Assembly (NCBI RefSeq): GCF_000208745.1
Contig: NC_030853.1
Coordinates: forward strand, 26,986,158 to 27,050,157
Origin: Theobroma cacao
Lineage: Eukaryota > Streptophyta > Magnoliopsida > Malvales > Malvaceae
Reading direction: 5' to 3'
DNA: 64,000 nt
In this document: one piece after another, positions 1 to 11,884 of the stretch
Position numbering within the stretch: position 1 is the stretch's first letter
Layout of the letters: each line of letters starts with the position of its first letter
Translations under genes and position numbers: made by a program
The notes under the pieces: generated by a model
Seen by the model: the letters and a program-made list of their open reading frames with translations, nothing else
What the model was told of the DNA's origin: nothing
The model's database searches: none

Positions 1-74
1 GTAGAATATACAAGCTTATAATTGCAGAAAATATCTAACAGTCAAAACTGGGAAAAAGAATTTCCAACTCTTAC

Positions 75-3000
75 AAGTATGGCGGTCCAATCACCATGTC
101 CATCCTTTGGCTTTTCTAGTTTGCATTTTTCATCAGCTGGTTCACTGGAAAGCCATGTGGTCAAACCAGATGTCAGTTTTTTCTTTTGTTAATTTCTTAA
201 GGCAACTCTGAAAAATTACAAAATATGAGGCTAATAATAGAAATGCAGGAAATCACATCAATTGAAAGCATGCATGAATTAGAGTCGTTTGACCAGAGAA
301 ACAATCAAGAATCAATGAAGAAAACAACATTAACTTTAGACCCTGGAATGTCTTCCAACATATTGCAAGTTGGGAATTGATTTGAATTTGATATTGTTAG
401 AAATTAACCTAAATTTTGTTTAATAAAAAAACTAGAGATGGATATTATAGTAGTTCAAACCTAAAATGTCAGCATTTGTAAAGAAAAACTAGAAGCAACA
501 TTGGCAAATCTGAACGAGATAATGCTGCTAAGGTACTAAAGTGACAGTTGAAATTGAGCCATTATGACACCAGTAGTGACCCTCAAACAATGAAAGTAAG
601 TGACTCACTCCTTTAATCTTCAACAATAACATTAATTGGACTGTAAGTATGAAAAAAGGATCATAACATATATAGTAGAAGAGGAAGAGAAAACTTAGAC
701 TTCCTTTAAAGTGACATTTTCAGGAGAAGCACTACATTTATAATATACTCTACTGGCTGAGATATATGCAGTTAAACCAAATTTCAAATATTGCAGTTAA
801 GTTTAGCCTTCATAGTGGCATTATGATCAAGCACATACTAAGCAATTACTCTTCTTCCTGCTACCTTTCAAGCCCTTGATCTTAAAGGCAAACACTTATC
901 TATCTAACTATTAAAACACAAGGAGGGCAATATTAGAGCATTGCTATGTTGATCCACAATAGGCACTGAAATAACGTCATCGATATATCAATAGATTGTT
1001 TTTCCTTAGCACTATTAATGGCACAATAATAAATTTTGAAGCAAGAAACACAAGGTGGCTCATATTGGGTGACCTTCAACTCGAACTATTGCAGCAGGTT
1101 AGAATATGGGATGAAGTCCTAACCTTCTAATAGCAGACCAACAGAGGAAAACAACATAAGAAGCCATAATTCCTGAAGACAAAAGACCTCTATTAACCTG
1201 CATCAAGTATAAAATGGTAATACTCTTTATATCAAATCATTTAGATGAAGAGAATTTTTAGCATAGAAAAGTCAGTTATTAATTGCAGTTATGACACAAC
1301 ATCACAGCAGAAAAAAGAAAATAACACATAAAAGTTCCATAGAAATCATATTTTAGTAGAGTTGCATGTTTCATATTGTCACAGGTAGTAGATGATGTTC
1401 CACACTGTAAAATGCAAAAAGTTCATCATAGTGATAACATAACCACATGCTGAAAATGCATATATATGCCTGCAAATCTTTAATGCTAGCCCCTTCCCAA
1501 AGTTATATTATCTGCATCATTGGAAAAAGTGCTGAAAAGTCCTCAGAGTTGGCAATAAATGATATTCCAAAGAAACTGATTCCTTGAAAAGCATACCTTT
1601 GAATGCAAGGACATAGCCATCATCACTATGAGCAGAATGGAAGTCCATGTAATGAAGAATATGTTGAGAGAACATGCTGGTCTTGGGGCATAAAAATAGT
1701 ACATAGACACAATTCCACAGATTGAAGCAACATAAAAAACTGTTGAGGTAAATAATGCAAAGAAGCAGCTGCAGACGGACAAGAAGATGGTTATACATTA
1801 GCAAATACTTATTCAATTTCAAGAAAATGAAAAAGGCCTAAAATGTTATCTTATCCATAAATTATATTGCAATCATTTTAATTACTTGATAAGATTATGC
1901 TTTTAATGCCGCATGACCTCAATCCGTGGTTGACTCCAATTCTATAATTTTAATGATATAAAGCCTTTGTTAGAAGGTAAAAAATACCTTTGTTTCCTTT
2001 GCTCATCAGGTGCCCAGTTGTTATTCCACCATCCAATAAACTCAATCACGCTTATAAGTTGCAGAAGGAGAAAAATCCTATATCACATGAGCAAAAAACT
2101 ACATATTTACTCTTACACTCAAAAGCTAATATACAAGTAAAAACAAAATTCATTTTCATTGTTGTCAATTTCTTTCAGGAGTTTGAAAATGAGACAATAA
2201 ATTCTTTTGAGTGCTGATTGAAGCCCTCTCCATGTCCTAATAGTTTATTTTGTTATTCTGCTCCAATATAGTGAATCAAAACTTTCTATTTCTTCATGCA
2301 AGTAATAAGTCCATTCTGGTTTGCCTTGAAACTTACTTTGATTCTGATTCATATATCATTTTGCTGCTGAAAATGAATGATTCAGTATCTATGTGACATG
2401 TGAGGCATGCTTTAAGTAATTAGGAGAAGAACGCATGAAATTATACCAAGTATAGCAGATAGATATCTTTATATTGTCTTTTCAGATTAATATCGAATCA
2501 GAAAGGCAGGTTGCTTTAGGACACTTTAAATGGTCGTAATATTAGATTACAATTTGCACCATGATGTCAATAAGATTATAGTTGATCATGATTTCATAAA
2601 ATGAAGAGCTGTTAATTAAAGGTTGGAAGTATAAAGAATACCCTGCACCAATGCGAGCAACTTCTCCTGCAAGAAGAGAAAATAAGCTCCTTAGTTCATG
2701 GTAGAAAGCCCTTTTCTGTAGTTTGTAGATGATAGCTCCTCATGATCTAAATGTTTAAGTTAAGGTTAAATTTTCAAGTTCATAGATTTGGCTTTCAAAG
2801 CAAACATACCATATATGTGAATAAAATCTGGAGGGAGGAAGAATGGAACCACAATTGATACAACCAATAGGACAAACTTCAACGCCCACCATCCTGAGTG
2901 CCATTTACTGCAAGTTTCAAATAATTTTCTTGTACTAAATGTGGTAAGAAACATGAGAAAGAAAAATATCTGAACTCTATGTCAAGGAACCTGATTTTCA

Positions 3001-4094
3001 ATGATCGGAAAGTGAGAATCTAATTATATGAGTAACAGAACAAGGATAAAACAGTTTCCTAAAACTAAACAGCGTTGGTAAGCTCTGGCATTTTGTAAGA
3101 AGACTAAGACTCCGGCAGGACTTTTTCAGATGTTACGACTGTTTATTGGGTTCGGACATTTTCTGGACACAGGAAAGTAGCATTATATCCCAAAACCCAG
3201 TATAATACTTCAAGGAAGAAAGAACAGGAAAGATTGGATTTTTTCCTTTTTCCTAAAGGAGAAAGCAGCATATTATAGGAGTATAATAATTATGGACAGA
3301 TGATAAATAAAAGGTCCACAGAGTGAGATTCCAGCTTCCAGTTTCTCAATCCTGAATATAATGACAGAAAGTTGAGAATTTCTTGTGGAAGGATGGAGAA
3401 AACTTGAAACAATGTTGAATGAAAGATACAAAACATCCTAAGCTCACACGGAGAACTCCCATTGTGTGAAAACAATCACTTCCACTGACTCCACAAGCTT
3501 TTCTATCTGTAAAAAAAATATTTTCCATATATAAATATGCAAGCAAAAATAAATAAAGCATGTAAATAATATTTTGTAACCATGTTCATAAGAGGTGTCT
3601 TCAACAACTGCACATGTCAGTAGCAGATTATGACATTCTAAGGGTACAACAAGGAGTATATGCCCAATAGGACCCACAATTTGAGATTAAAATATATGAA
3701 TCCTCAAATTGAGGTTGATCTTGGTGAAGAGAGTCATGGCTCTAGAGGTTGTGCTTGTTTGTGCAATTTCTTTACAAAGGGTAGAAACCAAATGCTAATT
3801 TATGAGAACATTCTAATAAACTTTTTGGAGTTCAGAAAGGAAAATTGACTTACAGTACAGTCGGGGTAAGACACTTTGTCCATAATCGCGAATGAACCAG
3901 GCAGTAAGATTAATTATGAAGAAGATCAAGCCATAAAAGTATCTGGCTCGGAGTGACTTCTTCCTTTCTGCAGAACAATCCACATTCGTTGGCTCCATTG
4001 ATGCCTTTACCCGCTGAACAAGCTGAGAGTTGCTTGAACTTATATGTAACACGCTAGCTTCAACTGCTGCAGCAGACCCACTCATTTCTGCCAT
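75..4094 (-). CDS. Serine incorporator (SERINC/TMS) family membrane protein, 3' end beyond the window
   Basis: Member of the SERINC/TDE1 family of polytopic membrane proteins, linked in eukaryotes to serine and lipid handling in endomembranes; the plant role is poorly defined. Coding exons read on the minus strand: 4094-3854, 3506-3430, 2969-2810, 2666-2642 (25 nt), 2077-1988, 1768-1597, 1197-1124 and 144-75; all junctions keep frame and have GT–AG ends. Family blocks seen in order: RARYFYGLIFF, AWFIRDYG, DCFHTMGVLRVSLGCF, WHSGWWALKFVLL, PPDFIHIYG, EVARIGAG, FIGWWNNNWAPDEQ, YYFYAPRPAC, GIMASYVVFLCWSAIRSEP. The last exon seen ends in phase 0 at a GTAAGA donor at 74, so the C-terminal part lies left of position 1. 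The start is uncertain: ATG at 4094 or 4085 (preceded by an unusual acidic/serine leader) or at 3998, which begins MEPTNVD and fits the family's short N-terminus better. Family call is very secure; the biochemical role is inference. Confidence 0.9.
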
Positions 4095-4719
4095 TTCAAG
4101 CATTAAAATGTTGTTAACTGAATAGCTCAGTACTTCAATTCTAGACTGTGGTCTGTAATATTTCATACACTATAGTAGAATACTACAAGAATTTTTTCTA
4201 TGAGGAAAAAAAGAAAGGAGGTGCTACTGAATTGGGTAAACCAGAATGCATATATCTTGTGATGTTGAAAGCTTTCTAAATTGATTTCAAACAACAGAAA
4301 TATGTACTTTTGGAGTTTGGTAGAGAATTGCATTATCCAGAAGTGTATACAGCAGATTTGCAGCTTCTTCCGAGATTCAAGAATGTATTGAATCAGATAA
4401 ATATTTAGGAAATGTTGAAATCTTTTAAAGTAAATTTCATTTTTCCATACCACCACTGTAAATAATGCTTTTCTCTGAAAAACAATGTGAGGTTTAACTT
4501 TACATTGGCAATGGTTAGAAAACCAGCATTTTCTCACAAAGAACAAAATTCTGAAAGCCATTGTTCTAGCATCTAACTGTGGACATAGAAGAACACTCAA
4601 AACCATGAAAGAAGATCTCTTGGACGGCCATGATAACAAGGGAATCCAGATGATAATAAATGTAATACAAAAGAAAGAAAATATACAGTAAGAAAACGAA
4701 AAAGGTTGAAACTTCAAAC

Positions 4720-4850
4720 CTTTTGCTTCTGGGGCCTGATCCCTGGACTGCAAATCGAGGCTTGACAGTCCCCAAGAAGATAAATATAAATGAATCTCCT
4801 AGAGCACGCGTTAAAGTAACTAATAAGAAGAGCACCAAACACCCATGAAG
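4720..4850 (-). other. Possible 5' noncoding exon of the SERINC gene
   Basis: A less AT-rich block on the minus strand ends at a good donor (AAAAG then GTTTGAAG, exon end at 4720) and lies about 600 bases upstream of the first coding exon, which is itself preceded by an acceptor-like CTATTCAG near 4125. This is the usual layout of a 5' UTR intron in plants. The reading frame here has no family similarity. Transcript data would decide; the upstream limit is a guess. Confidence 0.3.
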
Positions 4851-5929
4851 AAGCAGTTTAAAAAAAAAAAAGCATTAAATAGCAGCCTACTGAGTACTGA
4901 GTACATACTGCATAGCCGTTGCTTCTTTTCTGCCCTTTTTGCATGTTCGCTTTTTTTATAATGTAATGATGATATTCTAATCAAACAATATTAACCCAAA
5001 GTTTGAAACATAAGCTTCATTGCTTTTCTTTACTGTCATGCTTTGCTTTTTCTTTGTCCATTTTTGACTATTATATGCAATCTACCATTGTACATACAGC
5101 TCATTATCTTGAAGCCTGTAAGTTTCTTTCATTTTCTAACACCTTCTACACAGCAAACATGATAAGATTAGTCATGACAACAAGAAATAGTAGTAAACGT
5201 GTAAGGGAACAATTGAGGAAGCATCTTCACTAACATATTTGCCCCATAAAAAACCTTTTTTATTATTTTCACACATGATAGATATGTTTTTGGTTTTCAC
5301 ATTATGAACTAGCTAAGTAACTTCCATATTTATCCGAAAAGGGAAGAAGGATTCATTTGGCATATAAATTTCTCTTCTCACTGTTAGTAAACATAAACTT
5401 ATTTTCATCCTTACCTTAGGATACTATTATTAATTAACTTATTGATATATGCATTCGAATATTTAACCTTAATGAGTAGGGTTAAAATTTTTCTACTCTC
5501 AAATATATATAAAAAAAAAAAGCTTATTTATATAGGATTGTCATTACCCAAAAATGTTACAAAATCCTTTCTTATTAGGTTAGGAATGGCTTTAAAAATT
5601 AAAACAAATTGAAAAAGGTGTAAATAAAGTAAGAATGAAAACATTCTTATATAAATGTGGGAAAGGGACAGGAGAAATTAAGCTGGTGGGGCAGGAGTCT
5701 TCTGACTAATTAAACACCCAAGTATAGCATGGATTTTATATTATATTATAACATATTAATAATAATAAAGGGGAGGTGTGGATGATTAAGATTAATGATT
5801 GTTTGATTATGAAGAGAGAAAAAAGTAAGTATTATGGTTAAGGACAAAAAATGTCGTGACAAAACTCATCATGTCCTTGATTTTCCTCCTCCTGATTTTG
5901 AGAGAGCGTGTGGGGACCACCCGCACAGC

Positions 5930-5980
5930 ACCATCACGCGGCGCTCTCATCACCACCACGCGGCGCTCTCATCACCACCA
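5930..5980. repeat. 22-bp tandem duplication, two copies
   Basis: The unit CACGCGGCGCTCTCATCACC-AC occurs twice head to tail between about 5936 and 5979, in a GC-richer patch within very AT-rich DNA. It lies inside an open frame of 100 codons (5859-6158) that starts with a hydrophobic stretch. Because 22 is not a multiple of three, the two copies are read in different frames (GALITTT, then RRSHHHH), which argues against the frame being an old constrained protein. Confidence 0.7.
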
Positions 5981-6741
5981 TTCGCTCCTTTCTAATTTGC
6001 AAGCCAAAGGGCTCTGGCGCCTTACTCAATTCCTATTTAAATTTCTGTACTTGTTGACACGGCTTCTCTTTCTGCTACTATCTATTGTAGTTTCTCTTGC
6101 ACCCAAATGTTTTGTTGGATTGGGCAGGAAAGAATTCAATCCAAAACCAGCAAGTTAACTAATAACGGCAGTTTCTGGTCAGACCTAAACTTGACTTAAT
6201 CATGTTATCAAGTTTAAGTCTCATCACTGTTGTACATTAACCTTTTCTTGTTTTAGCTTTTATCTTGGTAATCACCTTTTCCTTATGACAATTTATGGAG
6301 AGTTGGCCATTCACTAAGAGACACTGTTTCCTAGAACCCATGAAGTCTTTCTAGGCGTTAATAATAATTGGGTTTAGGTTTGCCTTTGCTAATAGTTGAG
6401 TGGGGAATACATAAGATCAAGTCCTAAAAAGGGATAGGATTAGGAATGACATTGGGTTAGGTATAGATTGGCAAGAATGCTAAGGGAGGGTATTAATTAT
6501 GTTATATTAACTTAAGATGTTGAGTAAGAGTGAGTATGTTATGCTTTTATAATTTTTTACATTAATTTTTATTTACAATAAATAAAACAACTGGAAAAAA
6601 AAAATATATATATATATATATATAAACTTATTCTGTAAGGAAAATATATTTATTATTTCAATTCTACATTAATTTTATTTTTTAAAAATACATAAAACGA
6701 AATTTCAAGGCTCAATTCAAACATTTTCAACTTCAACCATT

Positions 6742-6948
6742 GTGGAACGCCGACGTTTCGACTCGCATCAAAGAGGTTGGTCCCATCTTCGTAATTATCT
6801 GAAGACGGTAAGGCTAAATATGTCATTCGGTGGATGGAAAAATAACCCGATTTCAGCTTCTAGGGCTTCAAGTTCGTTACACCGGTGGCGGGACGAAAAT
6901 CTGGGACATTTCCCATCGAAATTCAACTGCCAAATTCTAAAACCCTAA
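6742..6948 (+). other. Open frame just upstream of ING, possible uORF
   Basis: A 68-codon ATG-started frame ends 9 bases before the ING start codon. If transcription begins upstream of 6742, this would be a long upstream ORF in the leader. The product, which is basic with serine-rich parts, is not recognised. It may equally be chance; the transcription start is not visible from sequence. Confidence 0.2.
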
Positions 6949-6957
6949 ATCCCTAAA

Positions 6958-9155
6958 ATGTCCTTCATCGATGAATTTCAAGCCGGTAACTTCTCCCTTT
7001 TCCAATTCTCTCCCTTTTTTTCTAATTTAATTTCTTTTGGTTCTTTTTTTTACCTCCTATGTTCTAAAATTTTTTTCAAAAAAACCTAATTTAAAATTCC
7101 TGCTATGAGATGCTAATTAATTTAATTTTAAAATTATTTTTATTGAAATTTTACAGATTTGGAAGCATTGCCCAATATTCTTCAGAAAAAGTATGCGTTG
7201 ATGCGTGATCTTGACAAAAGTTTACAAGGTATTCCTTTACTAGTTAATTTATAACTCTTTTGGAATTCATTTGAAATTTGTAATTTTTCTTTGTTAACAA
7301 TCCAACAAAAAGAAATAACTTCAAACATATTAAATTCAAAATCAATCATTGATATGAAATCCCATTTTAATTCAGTTCGAAATACTACCTTTTGTTGTTT
7401 TTGTGAACAGAAATTGTGAGGCAAAATGAACAACGCTGTGAACAAGAAATAGAGGATATAAGACGAGGCGTCAGGGCTGGAAACATTACACCAGATACTT
7501 CACTTCTTAGATTTTCAGACGAGGCACTTGACGAACAAAAGCATAGCATTAGGATTGCGGATGAAAAGGTTGCCTTGGCAATTCAGGCATATGATTTAGT
7601 GTGTGGTTTTTCCTCAGAACTCCGATATTTGATTCAGTGCATGTATTTATCTGATGCATATGCCATAACTATGATTCAGAATTCCGATTGCTTTTTGATT
7701 CTTGGCTTGCATTTTTGCTGTTCTATGGCAGTGCTCTAGTGGAGAAAAGTGTAAGTATTCAATGCTGTTAGATTCTTTTCGCATTGGCTACCTTAGGAGA
7801 TAGAGGTGGGGTTTCTACCATCTTTTAATTGGGTGCATGTTTTTGAGGTTAACACTTCAAAAGTCTGTAGGATATGGTGTTTTCTGTGTGGTCTTACTCT
7901 GTCACATGGATCAGTGACCAAAGAGTTACAAATAAAAAGTCATATCAATAACATCGTTGATGGTTCTCTTTCTCATGAAGTAAATATTTGTATTATTCCG
8001 TTGTGGAAAGAATTCAAAGTTGATTGGTTTCATTTTTAATATGATTGCCAAATTGATATTAGCTTTAAGGTGACTATATTTGTATGAAATCCTCCCTCTT
8101 GTAACAGAAAGCATATTAAGATTTCAATGCTGGATGGAACTAGCTTTGCATCCTTATCACTTAAACCTGTTTATGATGTAATCATGTTTTAGGTTGATTC
8201 ACATATACAGCAACTTGATCAATATTTGAAAAAGTCTGATGAAGAGCTACGGCGTGGTATGTTGCTTAATTTCCACTTCCACTGTTATTTAGTGTATCCT
8301 TTGTTTGCTTTTAAGCCCCTCCACCTGCATTGCAATTTTTAATTTGCACCTGTAATATGTTTTTCTGACAGAAAGAGAGAATGCTGCTGCTACTGCATCC
8401 TCTGGTCCAAGTCCTGATAGTACCACTAAATCTGGAAGGCCTAGTGAAAGTGGAAGAGGAGGGCGTAAAAAGTACGCACTTATCATGCATAAGCTCATTT
8501 ATGCATCCAGTTTTGATTCCTACTTCTGAGGAGGCTCTTTTTTGAATATTAATTTATCAATATAATATGACTGGAATTTGCTAAAATTACTTATTAACAG
8601 TATGAAATGGATTCTAGTGTAAAGGATTGTATTTTTTCTATTTCAGAAGGAGCAGAATTTTGGAAAAAATCATACCGAGAAAAAAAAAAATCTCATATTC
8701 CTTCCATTACATGCAACATATGTTTCACTGGTATATATGATGTCATTTGAACCACATATTTCCCACAGAACACGTCTGGCAACAGCAGCAGCAGCCGCGG
8801 CAGCTGCTGCGGCAACTGAAGTGGCGGCAGCAGCAGCAAATCCAACTGGTATGGAACTAGATTTGCCAGTGGATCCTAATGAGCCCACTTACTGTTTGTG
8901 CAACCAAGTTAGCTATGGAGAGATGGTTGCATGTGATAACCCTGATGTATGTAACTAAGTTCTTTATATATTTTCTCTGAAACTATTTTTGTTTGCACTC
9001 CCTGTTTTTGATCTGATGAAACTCTTTGCTCCTTTTCACAGTGCAAGATAGAATGGTTCCACTTTGGCTGTGTTGGTCTGAAAGAACAGCCAAAAGGGAA
9101 ATGGTATTGTTCAGATTGTGCAGCACTGAGAAATCGTCGTAAAGGCAGGGGATGA
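6958..9155 (+). CDS. ING1: ING-family PHD-finger histone reader
   Basis: Plant inhibitor-of-growth protein, a nuclear reader of H3K4me3 expected to sit in histone acetyltransferase or deacetylase complexes (family knowledge). Seven exons: 6958-6985, 7157-7228, 7411-7598, 8193-8256, 8372-8471, 8769-8946, 9042-9155; 744 nt, 247 aa, all junctions GT–AG and in frame. The N-terminal ING helix region carries [16 protein letters not shown] and [17 protein letters not shown]; a low-complexity linker follows, then GRGGRKK and an alanine run. The PHD finger has C193, C195, C206, C211, H217, C220, C233 and C236, with the reader-type [12 protein letters not shown] core and a basic C-terminus. The start at 6958 (MSFIDEF) matches the family's short N-terminus and follows telo-box sequence. 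It resembles Arabidopsis ING1 more than ING2 because of MSF…EF and [13 protein letters not shown]; the symbol is by similarity. Confidence 0.95.
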
Positions 9156-11884
9156 TAAATGTTTTCTTGTCTGGAAAGTGTGCTACTGCATTTGGACAGC
9201 CGTCATGTGAAAGCTAACGTTTTACAGCCACATAATCAGGCTGTTAACATTTTCAATTTCATGCTTCTTTGATTGTATCTCTCTCATGTTCTAGTAAGCT
9301 TTGTCTTTTAACTATTTTAGCTTTGCTATATAGCTATTTGGATGCTTGTACGATTTTGTTCAAGAGCATTTTGCTTGAGATCCATGCTGTAAATAAATTC
9401 TTCTAATTGTTTAGAGTGTTGATTTGCATTGAAGATGATGCTTTGGTAATTTTCTGTTGGCTGGTTAAAGTCGTTAATAAACATTGTTGTATTTAGGTAA
9501 GTTTTAACACAAACCATCTCTCTTCGGTTTCACGCTGCCGATAAAAAACGTTGAGGGTTCAGTATGAAGTTGAGTGTTAAGACCTAGGTCTAGAGTGCGA
9601 CTGTTGGTGCATTAACCGACTTGGTAACTTTTTCTTTTTGTCCCCTTTGATAAGATAGACACTGGCCGTCTAAAGTTTAAAGCAGAAGTTTATCTGAATT
9701 CCAAGACTTCTGCTGAACCCAGTCCCTGAGTTTTCCGGCTTTCAGTTGTAACAGTAGCGTCAAGGTGTGCTTCACCAGGTTGAAGTAAACAAGCATAGCT
9801 GGAACAACTGCAGTAGCATCAAGGATTGAGTAAACTACAACGACATGGATCCCAGTGAAACCAGGAAGAAGAGGGCCAAGCACTTCATGGTTTGATGGTA
9901 ATCAGCCACTCGCAGCAGTCACTTAAAATCTCATGCGTTTGAATTGCTGATGAATGCTTGAGTCACTGATAAGCACCCTAAATAGTTTTCGAGAGGCAAC
10001 TAGGGCTGCAAGCTCCTGATGTTAGCTTTCTGTGCAGGGTATATAATCTGTTAACTTGTCTATTTTCATCCTGAACATCAAGTCACTGATTAACTTGCTT
10101 TCTTGCTCAAGCTAAGCAGCAAAGGAAAAGGGAAACTGAAAAATGAGCATCAAGGTCGGACCACTTAGCACTAGCTGCTGGAGGAGTTCTTGACGTCTCT
10201 GTCAGCTAATTTTATTGAAGTGAGCTCTGTCATGCAATGTTCCGTCGAAGTTCATGTTGTTTTGATCTTTTGACAGTCTTTCCCACATGATACCCAGAAA
10301 GAGGGAGATAAGAACAGTAACCGAAATTCATTGCAAGTGCTTACATCAATCACAGTCAACAGCTTAAGGAAGATTGTCTTTTTTTTTTTTTTTCATATTC
10401 CAAAAAGATATGCTCCATACAAACCAATTCTTGCTATAACCAGAGATGGCTTTGTCCTTGATCACCAAAACTACCTACAACTTGCTTTTTCATTATACTA
10501 GCACGTAGGCCTTTCAATTGAAACAATTAAAGACTTAAAATCAACGAGCTAATACATGCAGAAAGTATGTATAATCATAACTGACAATCAAAAGACTTGA
10601 CAAAAATAAATCTTCTAAAACAGAATTAAAAGACTTAAAATATCCCTCTTAGACTTATGAAAGGGATTGTAGACAAATTTTCATCACTGCCAATACAGGA
10701 AATCATTTCTTCCTTTCATGTATACCTATCCAGAAATTTTTTATATGCAAAACAACTCAATTCCTTGATAATTTCCCAAGTGATCACAACTCGCATACCA
10801 GTCCAGGTTTAGAACAAAATCAAACCATTGTGCATGACATAAACAAAAAAATTCGAGAATCTTGTTGGGCTTGATAGTTTGTGGCTGCAATCAACTATTT
10901 ACAAACGGCCAGATCTTGCAAGGCAAAATTTCAAGTCAGTATTCCTTCTGTGCTTTCCATAGATATAATAGCTGTGGTCTATAGCCTCTGTACAACAAAA
11001 TCCACGGAATCATCCCAATTTGAACAAGAAGCCTGCTCCACATGACCAGAGTTCCAGTCCCACAATCTCGCAAACAAAGTAAAACACATTTGACTTCTTG
11101 TTCTTTTCATGCCAGCACTCATTATCTACATACTCTACTGAGTTAGGAATGTTCATCCTCATCTTACCATTTCAAATCAATCACACAGATGAATCTTAGT
11201 CATGAGTTCTCCTGTAATCTCCGAAATTGATGATTTATGCACCGAAAATCCAAGGCTATGTACAAAATTTTACCAGCCTTCCCAGAAGAAGAATCAATCC
11301 ATGAAGAAAACTTATGAAGAAGCTACGAGGAAAAACAATTCTGTGGATAGCAGCCATGAGATACTCCAGAGTACAGTTTATAATGCTTTGAGTGAACTTG
11401 ATACATTCAAGAAAACGAACCGAGGCTAGAGCTCACCAACGGCAACTCTCTCACTATCCATAACAAATAAGTTAGCTCAAAATATTCAAACCTGAGTGTA
11501 TTACAACCCAAATACAAAAATCAACCAAAACCCTCGTTCTTGCAATCCACATTTTGACCAAAACCAAAAACCAAAATGGTTCAAGAATTGGACAAAAACC
11601 AATTAAACACTATTCCTTTTTTCATTTGGAAAAACATCATCCAACCAACCAAAACACACTAAAGTCAAAATTTCCGTAAAGGATTTTCAACTTCATCAAA
11701 AACAAAAATCAAAATAAAAATAGTAACTTTCACTAATCCAATCTAGCCCCATTACAACCAAACTCCTAATTCACTCCTACAGTAACTACACTAACTTAAA
11801 AATAAAAATAAACAACAAAATTTAAAAAAAATATATAGAAAGAAAGAAAGGAAAAAAAAATGCAGTGCTCAGCTCACCAGAACA
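9156..11884. other. Interval between the convergent ING and GATA genes
   Basis: The first few hundred bases are presumably the ING 3' UTR. A 68-codon minus frame at 9677-9883 is hydrophobic (GFTGIHVVVVYSILDATAVV) and a 75-codon plus frame at 11202-11429 is lysine/serine rich; neither is recognised and both may be chance or gene relics. A poly-T run at 10378-10393 starts a dispersed repeat (listed separately). The last part, about 11480-11880, is A/C-rich and probably the GATA 3' UTR. Confidence 0.5.
10376..10670. repeat. Dispersed repeat, copy next to GATA 3' end
   Basis: The left part (about 10390-10540) resembles 15313-15480, sharing CCTTGATCACCAAAACTACC and flanking words in the same order. 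The right part (about 10545-10665) resembles 18640-18760, sharing TAATACATGCA, CTAAAACA, GACTTAAAATA and TTATGAAAG in order. By eye the identity is roughly 70 percent. No terminal inverted repeats or target duplications seen, so the class is unknown. Confidence 0.5.

Larger units (their letters stand above)
4851..6957. other. Intergenic region and divergent promoters between SERINC and ING
   Basis: AT-rich spacer between two genes that diverge. It holds an AT dinucleotide run at 6604-6626, poly-A/T tracts and a short GC-richer patch at about 5900-6060 with a 22-bp tandem duplication, listed separately. Near the ING start are telomere-like motifs: AAACCCTAA at 6940-6948 followed by ATCCCTAAA, a telo-box common in promoters of plant growth genes. 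No conserved coding region recognised. Confidence 0.6.

Noticed and set aside
4163..4753. 196-codon minus frame
   Set aside because: It lies in the intron between the possible 5' noncoding exon and exon 1 of the SERINC gene, is rich in F, I and S as expected of AT-rich intron DNA, and matches no family.
9530..9650. Possible tRNA-like sequence (GGTTCAGTATG box)
   Set aside because: No matching A box, acceptor stem or anticodon arm could be found.
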